A DNA stretch of 64,000 bases from positions 1,945,501 through 2,009,500 of the forward strand of contig NZ_CP020100.1 of NCBI RefSeq assembly GCF_002056295.1, written 5' to 3'. A program made the position numbers and the translations under genes. The notes under the pieces are model-generated. The model was given only the letters and a program-made list of their open reading frames with translations. It ran no database searches and was not told the origin of the DNA. The DNA comes from Halopseudomonas phragmitis (GTDB lineage: Bacteria; Pseudomonadota; Gammaproteobacteria; Pseudomonadales; Pseudomonadaceae). This document shows positions 11,094 to 20,739 of the stretch, one piece after another (position 1 is the stretch's first letter; each line of letters begins with the position of its first letter).

Positions 11094-11122
11094 ATAATAC
11101 GAAGCTGCGAAGGGCTTGTAAA
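11094..11122 (-). promoter_or_regulatory. Sigma-70 promoter of tRNA-Leu with GC-rich discriminator
   Basis: On the minus strand TTTACA (11122-11117) and TATTAT (11099-11094) are exactly 17 bases apart, followed by GCGCGCC, the GC-rich discriminator typical of stringently controlled stable-RNA promoters. Transcription would start near 11087, giving a 5' leader of about 70 bases that contains a small perfect hairpin (TAACCA/TGGTTA, 11044-11059) to be removed by processing. Confidence 0.75.
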
Positions 11123-11198
11123 CCCCTGTTTGCAAAAAAAATTCACGGCTATTGATAAAAGGTGCATGAAACGTCGTTTCGCGGTTCAATAGGTGTCT

Positions 11199-13778
11199 AT
11201 GACGAAGAAAAGCAAATCCAAAGCCTCGGACTCCGTGCCGAGCAACGCTGGTTTCCCCGACTCCGCCGGGGTACTCGACTGGACTCAATTCGATCCGGCC
11301 GCCCAGCGTGAAGCGGAGAAATACGACAACCCCATTCCCAGTCGCGAACTGATTCTGCGGCTGCTGGCCGAGCGCGGTGCGCCGGCGACCCGGGCTCAAC
11401 TACAGGCCGAGTTTGGTTTGCACGATGACGAGGCGATCGAAGCCTTGCGTCGTCGCCTGCGAGCCATGGAGCGTGACGGCCAGCTCATCTATACCCGGCG
11501 CGGGGCTTATGCTCCCGTTGACAAACTCGACCTGATCAAGGGGCGGGTGGTTGGTCATCGTGACGGGTTCGGTTTTCTGGTGCCTGATGAAGGCGGGGAA
11601 GATCTGTTCCTCGGTCCGACCCAGATGCGCTTCGTATTCGATGGTGATCGAGTGCTGGGTCGGGTCACCGGAGTTGATCGCCGCGGACGCAGCGAAGGTG
11701 CGATCGTCGAGGTACTGGAGCGGGCCCACGAATACCTGGTTGGGCGCTTCTATGAGGAAAACGGCATTGCCTTCGTGGTGGCTGATAACGCCAAGATCAA
11801 TCATGAAGTGCTGATTCCGCCGGGCTGTGCCGGCCAAGCCGTGCATGGTCAGTACGTGGAAGTGCGGATCACCCAGTGGCCGACTCTGCACCGGCCGGCG
11901 CAGGGTGAAGTCTTTGAGGTAGTGGGCGATTACATGGCGCCCGGGGTTGAGATTGAAGTGGCTCTGCGTAGCTACGATATCCCCAGCGTCTGGCCGCAGG
12001 CGGTGCTGGATGAAGCTGCCCGGCTCAAGGATTATGTCGAGGAAAAAGACAAGCTCAAACGGGTCGACTTGCGTCACCTGCCGCTGGTCACCATCGACGG
12101 TGAGGACGCTCGCGACTTCGATGACGCAGTGTACTGCGAGCCGCACAAGGCCAGCGGCTGGAAGTTGTTTTCCGGCGGCTGGAAGCTGTATGTGGCGATT
12201 GCCGATGTGTCTCACTATGTGACTATTGGTTCGGCGCTGGATGCCGAAGCCGAGCTGCGTGGTACTTCGGTGTATTTCCCCAGCGAAGTGATCCCGATGT
12301 TGCCTGAGGCCTTGTCCAACGGTCTGTGCTCGCTCAATCCGCATGTTGATCGGTTGGCGATGGTCTGCGAAATGACTATTTCCAAGCACGGCGAGCTGAC
12401 TGATTTCCAGTTCTACGAAGCGGTGATTCACTCTCACGCCCGGCTGACCTATAACCAGGTCTCGGCCATGCTTGAGCACCCGCGTAGCAAGGAAGGCAAG
12501 CTGTTCAGTCAGGAGTTCGCTACGGTACTGCCGCACCTCAAGGATCTCTACGAACTCTACAAAGCGCTGTTCAAGGCTCGTCAGGGGCGTGGCGCGATTG
12601 ATTTTGAAACTACAGAAACGCGGATTTTGTTTGGCGAGAATCGCAAGATCGCCGAGATTCTGCCGACCACGCGCAATGACGCGCACAAGATTATCGAGGA
12701 GTGCATGCTGGCGGCCAACGTTGCCACCGCGCGCTTCATGCAGGAGCTGGAAATTCCGGCGCTGTACCGTGTGCACGATGCTCCTCAGGCGGAAAAGCTC
12801 GAGCGCCTGCGTCAGTTCTTGTCGGCGCTGGGTCTGAGTCTGACGCGCAAGAAGGGCGATCCCACACCCGAGGATTACAGTGCGGTATTGCAGAAAATCC
12901 AGAGCCGGCCTGATGCCCAGTTGATCCAGACGGTGATGCTGCGCTCGCTGAGTCAGGCGGTATATAGCCCGCACAATGCTGGGCACTTCGGCCTTAATTA
13001 CGAGGCTTATACCCATTTCACCTCGCCGATCCGGCGCTATCCGGACTTGCTGACTCACCGCGCCATTCGTAGTGTGATCCGCTCGCGGCGCAAGACCGAC
13101 CGGGTGCAACGCGCTGGTGGTGGGGTGATTCCCAAGGCGCGGATATACCCCTATGAATTGCCGCAACTCGATCAGTTGGGGGTTCAGTGTTCGCAGAACG
13201 AGCGGCGTGCCGATGAGGCTTCCCGTGATGTGGTCAATTGGCTCAAGTGTGAGTTCATGCAGGATCGGGTCGGCGAGGACTTCGACGGTCTGGTGACTGC
13301 GGTGACCAACTTTGGTCTGTTCGTTGAGTTGCGTGACATCTATGTCGAAGGGTTGGTGCACATCACCGCCTTGCCGGCCGACTATTACCACTTCGATCAG
13401 ATTCACCATCGCCTGACCGGCGAGCGCGCCGGGCGCAGCTTCCGTTTGGGCGATCTGGTGCGGGTGAAGGTGGCTCGGGTTGATCTGGATGATCGCAAGA
13501 TTGATTTCGAGTTGGTGGTCGATGCCGGATCGCTCAAGCCCGACCCGAATGCCAGTCGTGCAGTGCGCGAACGGTTGATGGCCGAAGTGCGTCAGGCCGA
13601 AGGCAAAGGCAGGTCGGAGCGTAAGGGCTCGGGCAAGTCAGGCGCAAAGGTCGCAGGCAAAAAAGCCAAGACCGGCAAGTCGGCGACAGCCAGGGCTCCG
13701 GCGCCGGGCAAGGGCAAGCCGACTGCCGACAAGGGGGTTCCGGGTGGGCGGGCACCGCGTAAACGCAAGGCCAGGTAG
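11199..13778 (+). CDS. rnr: Ribonuclease R
   Basis: Processive 3'-5' exoribonuclease of the RNB family that degrades structured RNA and takes part in rRNA and tmRNA-tagged mRNA turnover. The protein (859 residues) has an N-terminal winged-helix segment, two cold-shock domains, the RNB domain with the metal-binding DGEDARDFDDAV around residues 299-310, an S1 domain (about 690-775) and a Lys/Gly/Ala-rich tail typical of RNase R. Start could be GTG 11193 or ATG 11199; neither has a strong ribosome-binding site, and I prefer the ATG. A weak promoter-like pair (TTGCAA 11130, GATAAA 11154, 18 apart) lies upstream. Confidence 0.95.
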   Translation: MTKKSKSKASDSVPSNAGFPDSAGVLDWTQFDPAAQREAEKYDNPIPSRELILRLLAERGAPATRAQLQAEFGLHDDEAIEALRRRLRAMERDGQLIYTRRGAYAPVDKLDLIKGRVVGHRDGFGFLVPDEGGEDLFLGPTQMRFVFDGDRVLGRVTGVDRRGRSEGAIVEVLERAHEYLVGRFYEENGIAFVVADNAKINHEVLIPPGCAGQAVHGQYVEVRITQWPTLHRPAQGEVFEVVGDYMAPGVEIEVALRSYDIPSVWPQAVLDEAARLKDYVEEKDKLKRVDLRHLPLVTIDGEDARDFDDAVYCEPHKASGWKLFSGGWKLYVAIADVSHYVTIGSALDAEAELRGTSVYFPSEVIPMLPEALSNGLCSLNPHVDRLAMVCEMTISKHGELTDFQFYEAVIHSHARLTYNQVSAMLEHPRSKEGKLFSQEFATVLPHLKDLYELYKALFKARQGRGAIDFETTETRILFGENRKIAEILPTTRNDAHKIIEECMLAANVATARFMQELEIPALYRVHDAPQAEKLERLRQFLSALGLSLTRKKGDPTPEDYSAVLQKIQSRPDAQLIQTVMLRSLSQAVYSPHNAGHFGLNYEAYTHFTSPIRRYPDLLTHRAIRSVIRSRRKTDRVQRAGGGVIPKARIYPYELPQLDQLGVQCSQNERRADEASRDVVNWLKCEFMQDRVGEDFDGLVTAVTNFGLFVELRDIYVEGLVHITALPADYYHFDQIHHRLTGERAGRSFRLGDLVRVKVARVDLDDRKIDFELVVDAGSLKPDPNASRAVRERLMAEVRQAEGKGRSERKGSGKSGAKVAGKKAKTGKSATARAPAPGKGKPTADKGVPGGRAPRKRKAR

Positions 13779-13785
13779 ATAGTAA

Positions 13786-14529
13786 ATGAGTGACAAGGAA
13801 TATGTATTCGGCCTGCATGCGGTGCAGGCCTTGTTGCAGCGCAATCCCAAGCGGGTCAAGCGTCTGCTGTTGCAGCGTGGTCGCCTGGATGGGCGGGTGC
13901 AGGCTGTGGTGGATCTGGCCGAGTCGCAGGGGCTGAAGCTTGAGCGGGTGGGGGCTGACGAGTTGGAGCAGTTGGCCGATGGTGTACATCAGGGCGTGGT
14001 AGCCGAGGTTGCACCGAGCCAGCTCTGGTCTGAGGAAATGCTCGGACACCTGCTCGACAAGCTGGATACACCGGCACTGCTGCTGGTGCTCGACGGCGTC
14101 ACCGATCCGCATAATCTGGGAGCCTGTCTGCGCAGCGCCGATGCCGCCGGGGCGCAGGCGGTGATTATTCCCAAGGATCGTTCCGCCGGGTTGACGCCGG
14201 TGGTGCGCAAGGTGGCCTGTGGTGCGGCGGAAACCGTGCCTCTGGTCGCCGTGACCAATCTGGCCCGCACCCTTAAGCAGTTGCAGCAGCGTGGACTGTG
14301 GGTGGTCGGCGCTGCCGGCGAGGCCGAACAGTTGATCTATCAGGTCGATATGAGTGTGCCTACGGTGATCGTCATGGGCGCTGAAGGCAGCGGCTTGCGC
14401 CGTTTGACCCGTGAGCACTGTGATTTTCTCGCCAAGCTGCCGATGGCTGGCAGTGTCAGTAGCCTCAATGTCTCGGTTGCCACCGGTATCTGTCTGTTCG
14501 AGGCGGTTCGCCAGCGTTCGCAGCCTTGA
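13786..14529 (+). CDS. rlmB: 23S rRNA (Gm2251) 2'-O-methyltransferase RlmB
   Basis: SPOUT/TrmH-family enzyme that methylates the ribose of G2251 in the P loop of 23S rRNA. The 247-residue protein has a small L30e-like substrate domain (1-75) and a knotted catalytic domain with the three SpoU motifs: DPHNLGACLRSADAAG, a VIVMGAEGSGL stretch, and VSSLNVSVATGICLFE. It starts 7 bases after rnr, as in many gammaproteobacteria, so both are probably made from one mRNA. Confidence 0.96.
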   Translation: MSDKEYVFGLHAVQALLQRNPKRVKRLLLQRGRLDGRVQAVVDLAESQGLKLERVGADELEQLADGVHQGVVAEVAPSQLWSEEMLGHLLDKLDTPALLLVLDGVTDPHNLGACLRSADAAGAQAVIIPKDRSAGLTPVVRKVACGAAETVPLVAVTNLARTLKQLQQRGLWVVGAAGEAEQLIYQVDMSVPTVIVMGAEGSGLRRLTREHCDFLAKLPMAGSVSSLNVSVATGICLFEAVRQRSQP

Positions 14530-14551
14530 TCGGTTGCGCCAGCGTTTTCCC

Positions 14552-14580
14552 TTGCCAGTAACCCGGTCGTTCTCTAGAAT
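14552..14580 (+). promoter_or_regulatory. Sigma-70 promoter of the rpsF ribosomal operon
   Basis: TTGCCA at 14552-14557 and TAGAAT at 14575-14580 are 17 bases apart, a five-of-six match for each box, followed by the GC-rich GGCCGGCCC. Transcription would begin near 14587, about 68 bases before rpsF. Confidence 0.7.
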
Positions 14581-14585
14581 GGCCG

Positions 14586-14635
14586 GCCCAATCCTATGTT
14601 CCACTCCTTGCCAGACCGTATTGGGCGGCTGGCTA
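14586..14635 (+). promoter_or_regulatory. Candidate S6:S18-binding leader of rpsF
   Basis: In the rpsF 5' leader GCCCAAT (14586-14592) pairs with ATTGGGC (14620-14626), and an unpaired CCG (14616-14618) sits immediately before the 3' arm. A helix with a bulged CCG next to it is the known mRNA target of the S6:S18 complex, a mimic of its rRNA site, so this is a plausible autoregulatory element. The overall fold was judged by eye only. Confidence 0.5.
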
Positions 14636-14654
14636 TAACCCGTAAGGAGCACCT

Positions 14655-15080
14655 ATGCGTCATTACGAAATCGTATTCCTGGTTCATCCGGACCAGAGTG
14701 AGCAGGTTAACGGCATGGTTGAGCGTTACACCAAGCTCATCGAGGAAGATGGTGGCAAGATCCATCGCCTGGAAGACTGGGGCCGTCGCCAGCTGGCTTA
14801 CCCGATCGACAAGATCCACAAAGCTCACTACATCATGCTGAATGTAGAGTGCAGCGCCAATGCCCTGGAAGAACTGACCGAGAACTTCCGTTACAACGAT
14901 GCGGTTATTCGTAACCTGGTCATCCGTCGTGACGAAGCCATCACCGAACAGTCTGACATGCTCAAGCCCGAAGATGGTGGTCGTGGTGAGCGTCGTGAGC
15001 GTCGTGAGCGCGCTGATAGCGATAACGACAGCGATAACGATGCTGACAGCAACGACGCCGAAGACGGCGACGACGAGTAA
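14655..15080 (+). CDS. rpsF: 30S ribosomal protein S6
   Basis: Binds S18 and 16S rRNA in the platform of the small subunit. The first 100 residues are the ferredoxin-like S6 fold ([14 protein letters not shown], the [10 protein letters not shown] stretch). The C-terminal tail is unusual: three ERR repeats followed by about 20 residues made almost only of Asp, Ser, Asn and Ala, ending in Glu. Pseudomonas S6 tails are modified by RimK-type glutamate ligases, and the terminal Glu keeps that option open. TAAGGAG precedes the ATG. Confidence 0.97.
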   Translation: MRHYEIVFLVHPDQSEQVNGMVERYTKLIEEDGGKIHRLEDWGRRQLAYPIDKIHKAHYIMLNVECSANALEELTENFRYNDAVIRNLVIRRDEAITEQSDMLKPEDGGRGERRERRERADSDNDSDNDADSNDAEDGDDE

Positions 15081-15121
15081 GTTTTCCGGTTCATTTTTTC
15101 CAATTTTAAGGAGACGCTGCC

Positions 15122-15352
15122 ATGGCACGTTTTTTCCGTCGCAGAAAGTTCTGCCGTTTCACCGCTGAAGGCGTAAAAGAGATCGATTACAAGGATCTCA
15201 ACACCCTGAAGGCCTACATCACCGAAACCGGCAAGATCGTACCCAGCCGTATCACCGGTACCAAGGCCAAGTATCAGCGTCAGCTGGCTGCTGCTATCAA
15301 GCGCGCCCGCTACCTGGCTCTGCTGCCTTACACCGATAGCCACGGCCGTTGA
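15122..15352 (+). CDS. rpsR: 30S ribosomal protein S18
   Basis: Binds S6 and 16S rRNA in the small-subunit platform. The 76-residue protein shows the expected basic start ([13 protein letters not shown]), the [17 protein letters not shown] core and the [16 protein letters not shown] end. AAGGAG lies 7 bases ahead of the ATG. It follows rpsF by 41 bases and the two products form the complex that is thought to control this operon. Confidence 0.98.
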   Translation: MARFFRRRKFCRFTAEGVKEIDYKDLNTLKAYITETGKIVPSRITGTKAKYQRQLAAAIKRARYLALLPYTDSHGR

Positions 15353-15390
15353 TCGTTAACGGTCACAGGTAATCAGGGGTTTTAACCGGT

Positions 15391-16278
15391 ATGCGCGCGT
15401 TAGCGGAATACATCATGCGTGGTCGCAAACAGGCCACCCTGGCGGTGGCTGTTTCGACTGCCGTTCCGTTGCTGTTCTGGCTGGGCGCTGCTGCGCTGGC
15501 ACTGATCGTGCTGCGCCGGGGGCTGGCTGATGCCATGCCGGTCATGGTCTGGGGCGCGCTGCCAGCGCTGGCCTGGGCTTTTGTAGGCGATCTGACGCCG
15601 CTGCTGGTGCTTGCTGGTAGTGTGGGCCTGGCTGTGTTGCTGCGTCAGCGCAGTGACTGGGTGCCGGTAGTGTTGGCGGCAGTACCGCTGGGGCTGGTAT
15701 ACGCCCTGGTGCTGATGCTGTTTCTGGCTGAGCCGCTGCAGGCCCTGGCCGGGCAGATTCAGCAGTTGTTGCCGCAGATGCTGGGCGAACTCGATAGTGC
15801 GGTACTGGCGCGCCTGGAGCGCTTGCTGGTACCGCTGCTGGCTGGCCTGATGGGCGCAGTACACGCCATGATGGCGCTGGTAGCCTTGATGATTGGTCGT
15901 TCCTGGCAGGCCGGGTTGTATAACCCTGGTGGTTTCCGTCAGGAGTTCCATCGTCTACGCCTGCCGAGCGTGGCGGCTATTGTTCTGCTGGCACTGACCG
16001 TGTTCGGTCCGCAGTTCGGTCAGTTGGCCCTGCTGTCGCCAGTGGCCAGCGTACCGCTGGTATTGGCCGGTCTGGCTCTGGTGCATGGCGTGGTCGGTCT
16101 GAAGGGACTGGGCAGCGCCTGGCTGGTAGTGACCTATGTGCTGCTGCTGGTCTTTGCCCAGTTTGCTTTCCCCCTGATTATGTTGTTGGCGTTTGTTGAT
16201 AGTCTGTTCGATTTTCGTTCCCGCATGGCGCCGGCACAAGGGCCGCGCAACGGTGACGACTCGAACGGCCGAGATTGA
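15391..16278 (+). CDS. DUF2232 polytopic membrane protein
   Basis: A 295-residue protein with about eight hydrophobic segments and few charged residues, apart from a basic/polar C-terminus. DUF2232 proteins sit between rpsR and rplI in pseudomonads, as here, but their role is unknown; relatives are distantly linked to YybS-type proteins. The reading frame is intact and codon use resembles the neighbours. An upstream ATG at 15391 was accepted; a second possible start (ATG 15415) gives [11 protein letters not shown], so the first eight residues are uncertain. Confidence 0.85.
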   Translation: MRALAEYIMRGRKQATLAVAVSTAVPLLFWLGAAALALIVLRRGLADAMPVMVWGALPALAWAFVGDLTPLLVLAGSVGLAVLLRQRSDWVPVVLAAVPLGLVYALVLMLFLAEPLQALAGQIQQLLPQMLGELDSAVLARLERLLVPLLAGLMGAVHAMMALVALMIGRSWQAGLYNPGGFRQEFHRLRLPSVAAIVLLALTVFGPQFGQLALLSPVASVPLVLAGLALVHGVVGLKGLGSAWLVVTYVLLLVFAQFAFPLIMLLAFVDSLFDFRSRMAPAQGPRNGDDSNGRD

Positions 16279-16297
16279 ATTTCAAGAGGTCATCGCA

Positions 16298-16744
16298 ATG
16301 GAAGTTATCCTGCTCGAAAAGATCGCGAATCTGGGTAACCTGGGCGACAAGGTCGCTGTTAAAGCTGGTTACGCACGCAATTTCCTGCTGCCGTTCGGCA
16401 AGGCCACTCAGGCAACTGCCGATAACATCGCTGCTTTCGAAGCTCGCCGCGCCGAGCTGGAGAAGGCTGCTGCCGAGAAGAAAGCTGCTGCCGAAGCTCG
16501 TGCTGCCAAGCTGGAAGGCCTGGTTGTCACTATCGCCGCCAATGCCGGTGAAGAAGGCAAGCTGTTTGGCTCGATCGGTACTCGTGACATCGCTGACGCA
16601 GTTACCGCTGCCGGTGTTGAAATCGAGAAGAGCGAAGTTCGTCTGCCCGAAGGTGCTCTGCGCGCCATTGGTGAGTTCGAAATCGCTCTGCAGCTGCACA
16701 CCGATGTGGACGCCACTGTCAAGCTGGTCGTCATCGCCGGCTAA
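16298..16744 (+). CDS. rplI: 50S ribosomal protein L9
   Basis: L9 binds 23S rRNA domain V and reaches between ribosomes through its long helix. The 148-residue length is the family norm. The N-domain motif [21 protein letters not shown] is clear ([12 protein letters not shown]), followed by the Ala/Glu/Lys-rich connecting helix (about 45-75) and the C-domain. The true start is ATG 16298, after an AAGAGG; a longer frame overlapping the upstream gene is not supported. Confidence 0.98.
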   Translation: MEVILLEKIANLGNLGDKVAVKAGYARNFLLPFGKATQATADNIAAFEARRAELEKAAAEKKAAAEARAAKLEGLVVTIAANAGEEGKLFGSIGTRDIADAVTAAGVEIEKSEVRLPEGALRAIGEFEIALQLHTDVDATVKLVVIAG

Positions 16745-16830
16745 GCAGTGCTCTGGAGGCGGGCCTGGGGCAATTGTCGCCAACGTTGAGGCGTTGCGGA
16801 TGATTTGCCTGGACTTTGCCGCTAGACTGG

Positions 16831-16869
16831 ACACGGCGCTTGTCGCAGACAGGCGCCGTGTTGCTTTTT
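16831..16869 (+). terminator. Intrinsic terminator downstream of rplI
   Basis: ACACGGCGC (16831-16839) pairs with GCGCCGTGT (16853-16861); the stem extends inward through TGTC/GACA to a 3-base loop, and TGCTTTTT follows. It should end the rpsF-rplI transcript 87 bases after rplI, leaving dnaB to start from its own or read-through transcription. Confidence 0.85.
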
Positions 16870-16897
16870 CTGATGTCGCTGTTTTGAGTCTGTCCCG

Positions 16898-18301
16898 ATG
16901 AATGATTCGATGGTTGCTAGCACCGCGGAACTGGACTTACAGACCAGTGCGCTAAAGATTCCCCCGCACTCGATTGAAGCCGAGCAGGCTGTGCTGGGTG
17001 GGGTGATGCTGGAAAACAGCGCCTGGGATCGGGTGGCCGAACAGGTCAGCGACAACGATTTCTACCGCCATGATCATCGGCTTATTTTCCGTGCACTGGT
17101 CAGTCTAGCTGCGCGCAACATGCCGTTTGATGTGGTGACCCTGGCCGAGGAGCTGGACCGTGAAGGCCTGATTGATCAGGTCGGAGGTCTGGCCTATCTG
17201 GGGCAGTTAGCCAAGAATACTCCTTCGGCCGCCAATATCGGCACCTATGCGCAGATCATTCGCGAGCGCGCCACTTTGCGCCAGTTGATCAGCATCAGTT
17301 CTGATATTGCCGACACAGCCTTCAATCCCAAGGGGATGCAGGCGACCGAGGTGCTCGATGAGGCCGAGCGCAAGATCTTTGCTATCGCCGAGAGCCGACC
17401 CAAGACCGGTGGTCCCGAGTCGGTCAATACCCTGTTGACCAAGGCCATTGATCGTATCGATACGCTGTTCAACAGCGAAGGCTCGATTACCGGCCTGTCG
17501 ACCGGCTTCACCGATCTGGACAACATGACATCCGGGTTGCAGCCAGCGGATCTGGTGATTGTGGCCGGTCGTCCGTCGATGGGTAAGACCACTTTTTCCA
17601 TGAACCTGGTCGAGAATGCGGTGCTGCGCAGCGACAAGGTCGTCCTTGTGTTCTCGCTGGAGATGCCGGGTGAGTCGTTGATCATGCGTATGCTATCGTC
17701 GCTGGGGCGGATTGATCAGACCAAGGTGCGCTCGGGTCGGCTTGACGATGATGACTGGCCGCGTCTGACCTCGGCGGTAAACCTGCTCAACGACCGCAAG
17801 CTGTTTATTGACGATACCGCTGGTCTGTCGCCGATGGAGATGCGAGCCCGGGCTCGACGGATTGTCCGTGAGCATGGCGACATTGCCCTGATCATGATCG
17901 ACTACCTGCAGCTGATGCGCATCGGTGGTAGTGGTTCGGAGAACCGGACCAACGAAATTTCCGAAATCTCGCGCTCACTCAAGGCGTTGGCCAAGGAGTT
18001 CAATACTCCGGTGGTGGCCTTGTCGCAGCTCAACCGCTCGCTGGAGCAGCGCCCGAACAAGCGTCCGATCAACTCCGACTTGCGTGAATCCGGAGCGATC
18101 GAGCAGGACGCCGACGTGATCATGTTCGTCTACCGTGACGAGGTCTATCACCCGGACACCCAAGACAAGGGGATAGCCGAGATCATTATCGGTAAACAGC
18201 GTAACGGCCCGATCGGTACCTGCCGACTGGCCTTCCTGGGTAAGTACACCCGTTTCGAGAACCTTGCCCCCGGCGCCTACCAGGGCTACGGGGAGGAGTA
18301 A
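16898..18301 (+). CDS. dnaB: Replicative DNA helicase DnaB
   Basis: Hexameric 5'-3' helicase of the replication fork. The 467-residue protein has the N-terminal collar domain ([16 protein letters not shown] onward), a linker helix and the RecA-type motor with Walker [10 protein letters not shown] near residue 224, the [14 protein letters not shown] segment and the [15 protein letters not shown] arginine-finger region. No intein or insertion interrupts it. Its stop shares a base with the following YgiQ-type gene (TAATG), an unusual tight coupling of a replication gene to a radical SAM gene, although the order is known in pseudomonads. Confidence 0.97.
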   Translation: MNDSMVASTAELDLQTSALKIPPHSIEAEQAVLGGVMLENSAWDRVAEQVSDNDFYRHDHRLIFRALVSLAARNMPFDVVTLAEELDREGLIDQVGGLAYLGQLAKNTPSAANIGTYAQIIRERATLRQLISISSDIADTAFNPKGMQATEVLDEAERKIFAIAESRPKTGGPESVNTLLTKAIDRIDTLFNSEGSITGLSTGFTDLDNMTSGLQPADLVIVAGRPSMGKTTFSMNLVENAVLRSDKVVLVFSLEMPGESLIMRMLSSLGRIDQTKVRSGRLDDDDWPRLTSAVNLLNDRKLFIDDTAGLSPMEMRARARRIVREHGDIALIMIDYLQLMRIGGSGSENRTNEISEISRSLKALAKEFNTPVVALSQLNRSLEQRPNKRPINSDLRESGAIEQDADVIMFVYRDEVYHPDTQDKGIAEIIIGKQRNGPIGTCRLAFLGKYTRFENLAPGAYQGYGEE

Positions 18302-20523
18302 TGATGTTGGCCCCCAGCATGCCGGCGGCACGACCGCTGTTCGATTATCCGAAATACTGGGCTGAATGCTTTGGTCCGGCACCCTTTCTGCCCATGTCGC
18401 AGGAAGAGATGGATCTGCTTGGCTGGGATAGCTGCGACATCATCATCGTCACCGGCGATGCCTATGTCGACCACCCATCGTTCGGCATGGCGGTGATTGG
18501 TCGGCTGCTTGAAGCTCAGGGCTTCCGGGTCGGGATCATCAGTCAGCCGGACTGGCACAGCAAGGCCGACTTTATGAAGCTGGGCAAGCCCAACCTGTTC
18601 TACGGGGTGGCCGCCGGCAATATGGATTCGATGATCAACCGCTATACCGCGGACCGCAAGATCCGTTCCGATGATGCCTATACCGCTGGTGGCAAGGGTG
18701 GCAGCCGGCCGGATCGGGCCAGCCTGGTCTATAGTCAGCGCTGCCGTGAAGCTTATAAGGATGTGCCTATCATCCTCGGTGGGATTGAGGCCTCGCTGCG
18801 CCGGATCGCCCACTACGATTATTGGCAGGACAAGGTGCGGCGCTCGATTCTTGTCGATGCCAGGGCCGACTTGCTGCTGTTCGGCAATGCCGAGCGGGCG
18901 GTGGTCGAAGTCGCCCAGCGGCTCAGCCGCGGCGAGGCAGTCGAACAGTTGACCGACATTCGTGGTACCGCTTTCATTCGCAGAGACAGCCCAGAGGGCT
19001 GGTTTGAGCTGGATTCGAGTCGGATCGATCGGCCGGGCAAGATCGACAAGATCATCAATCCCTATATCAATACTCAGGACACCAGCGCCTGTGCGGTCGA
19101 GCAGGCCAAAGGCCCTGAGCCGGAAGCCGATGACGGTGCGCAGGTGGTGCAGTTGCTGCCGCATCCACGTCTGGAGCGTGATCGCACGGTGATTCGCTTG
19201 CCGGCTTATGAAAAGGTCAAGAGCGACCCTGTACTGTATGCCCATGCCAATCGGGTGTTGCACCTGGAAACCAATCCTGGCAATGCCCGGGCGCTGGTAC
19301 AGCGCCATGGTGATCAGGAGGTCTGGTTCAATCCGCCGCCGATTCCGCTGTCGACCGAGGAAATGGACTATGTGTTCGGGCTGCCCTATGCCCGGGTGCC
19401 ACATCCGGCCTATGGTGGTGAGAAAATTCCGGCCTACGAGATGATCCGCTTCTCGGTCAACATCATGCGTGGCTGTTTCGGTGGTTGTACCTTCTGCTCG
19501 ATCACCGAACACGAAGGACGGATCATCCAGAACCGTTCGCATGAGTCGATCATCCGTGAGATCGAAGAAATCCGCGACAAGGTGCCGGGTTTCACTGGGG
19601 TGATTTCCGATCTGGGGGGGCCAACCGCCAACATGTATCGGGTTGCCTGCAAGAGTCCGGAAATTGAGGCAGCCTGTCGTAAGCCCTCGTGCGTGTTCCC
19701 TGGCATCTGTGACAACCTCAATACCGACCACTCTTCACTGATCGGTCTGTACCGCAAGGCCCGTGAGTTGCCAGGGGTCAAGAAGATTCTGATCGCCTCG
19801 GGGCTGCGCTATGACCTGGCGGTGGAGTCGCCGGAGTACGTCAAGGAACTGGTCACTCATCATGTTGGTGGCTATCTGAAGATCGCCCCTGAGCATACCG
19901 AAGAGGGGCCGCTGAATCAGATGATGAAGCCGGGCATCGGTTCCTATGACCGCTTCAAGCAGATGTTCGAGAAGTACAGCAAGGAGGCGGGCAAGGAGCA
20001 ATACCTGATCCCGTACTTCATTGCTGCGCATCCGGGCACCACCGATGAAGACATGATGAACCTGGCGCTGTGGCTCAAGCGCAATGGTTTCCGGGCCGAT
20101 CAGGTGCAGGCCTTCTATCCTTCGCCGATGGCCACTGCCACCGCGATGTATCACAGTGGCAAGAACCCATTGCGCAAGGTGACCTACAAGAGTGATGGGG
20201 TGACCATCGTCAAGGGTGAGCGTCAGCGCCGGTTGCACAAAGCCTTCCTGCGTTATCACGATCCGAACAACTGGCCGCTGCTGCGCGAAGCGCTCAAGGC
20301 CATGGGCCGGACCGATCTGATCGGCAATGGCAAGCATCAGTTGATCCCGACTTTCCAGCCAGCGGTCGATGGCTACCAGAGTGCCCGACGCAAGAACTCG
20401 ACACCGCTCGGCAGCAAGAAGGCCGGACGCATTCTGACCCAGCATACAGGCCTGCCGCCGCGCGAGACTGGCGCCGGTAAGCCGGCCAAGCGTAAGCCGG
20501 GACGTCAGCGTCCGGGGCGCTGA
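18301..20523 (+). CDS. YgiQ-family radical SAM protein
   Basis: A 740-residue member of the YgiQ family (UPF0313). It has an N-terminal B12-binding-like region with [17 protein letters not shown], then a radical SAM core whose Fe-S cysteines are Cys392, Cys396 and Cys399 in GCFGGCTFC, and the C-terminal YgiQ extension ending in a Lys/Gly/Arg-rich tail. The substrate is unknown. Start ATG 18301 overlaps the dnaB stop; ATG 18304 is an equally good alternative two residues in size. No T-rich terminator is visible downstream. Confidence 0.92.
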   Translation: MMLAPSMPAARPLFDYPKYWAECFGPAPFLPMSQEEMDLLGWDSCDIIIVTGDAYVDHPSFGMAVIGRLLEAQGFRVGIISQPDWHSKADFMKLGKPNLFYGVAAGNMDSMINRYTADRKIRSDDAYTAGGKGGSRPDRASLVYSQRCREAYKDVPIILGGIEASLRRIAHYDYWQDKVRRSILVDARADLLLFGNAERAVVEVAQRLSRGEAVEQLTDIRGTAFIRRDSPEGWFELDSSRIDRPGKIDKIINPYINTQDTSACAVEQAKGPEPEADDGAQVVQLLPHPRLERDRTVIRLPAYEKVKSDPVLYAHANRVLHLETNPGNARALVQRHGDQEVWFNPPPIPLSTEEMDYVFGLPYARVPHPAYGGEKIPAYEMIRFSVNIMRGCFGGCTFCSITEHEGRIIQNRSHESIIREIEEIRDKVPGFTGVISDLGGPTANMYRVACKSPEIEAACRKPSCVFPGICDNLNTDHSSLIGLYRKARELPGVKKILIASGLRYDLAVESPEYVKELVTHHVGGYLKIAPEHTEEGPLNQMMKPGIGSYDRFKQMFEKYSKEAGKEQYLIPYFIAAHPGTTDEDMMNLALWLKRNGFRADQVQAFYPSPMATATAMYHSGKNPLRKVTYKSDGVTIVKGERQRRLHKAFLRYHDPNNWPLLREALKAMGRTDLIGNGKHQLIPTFQPAVDGYQSARRKNSTPLGSKKAGRILTQHTGLPPRETGAGKPAKRKPGRQRPGR

Positions 20524-20613
20524 CGCTTCTCTATGAGGGTCATACAGGCTTTCTAATGGCGTTGTCGACATGGGCCAACTAAGCTGATCAAACAGCTTCA
20601 GGAGGAATCTGTC

Positions 20614-20727
20614 ATGTCGATTGTCAAACTGATGAGTAATGTCTTCGCCTGCTATGCCGCCGCCTCAAGTGGAGTGGCGACTGAGTCTGTCAGCGATTGT
20701 GAGCTGATGCCCAGGCTTTCAATGTGA
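20614..20727 (+). CDS. Candidate 37-residue small protein
   Basis: An open frame of 37 codons (MSIVKLMSNVFACYAAAS...) begins at 20614, 8 bases after a near-perfect AGGAGG (20600-20605). A 6-bp inverted repeat AAGCTG/CAGCTT (20581-20598) lies just ahead of that site. The product is partly hydrophobic, with two Cys, and matches nothing I recognise. The ribosome-binding site is better than those of many certain genes here, but a short frame can arise by chance. The rest of 20524-20739 holds nothing else I can name. Confidence 0.4.
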   Translation: MSIVKLMSNVFACYAAASSGVATESVSDCELMPRLSM

Positions 20728-20739
20728 TGCCTGAGCCGC

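Noticed and set aside
11400-13409. 669-codon antisense open frame across rnr
   Set aside because: The product is a composition shadow of rnr on the opposite strand, without family motifs.
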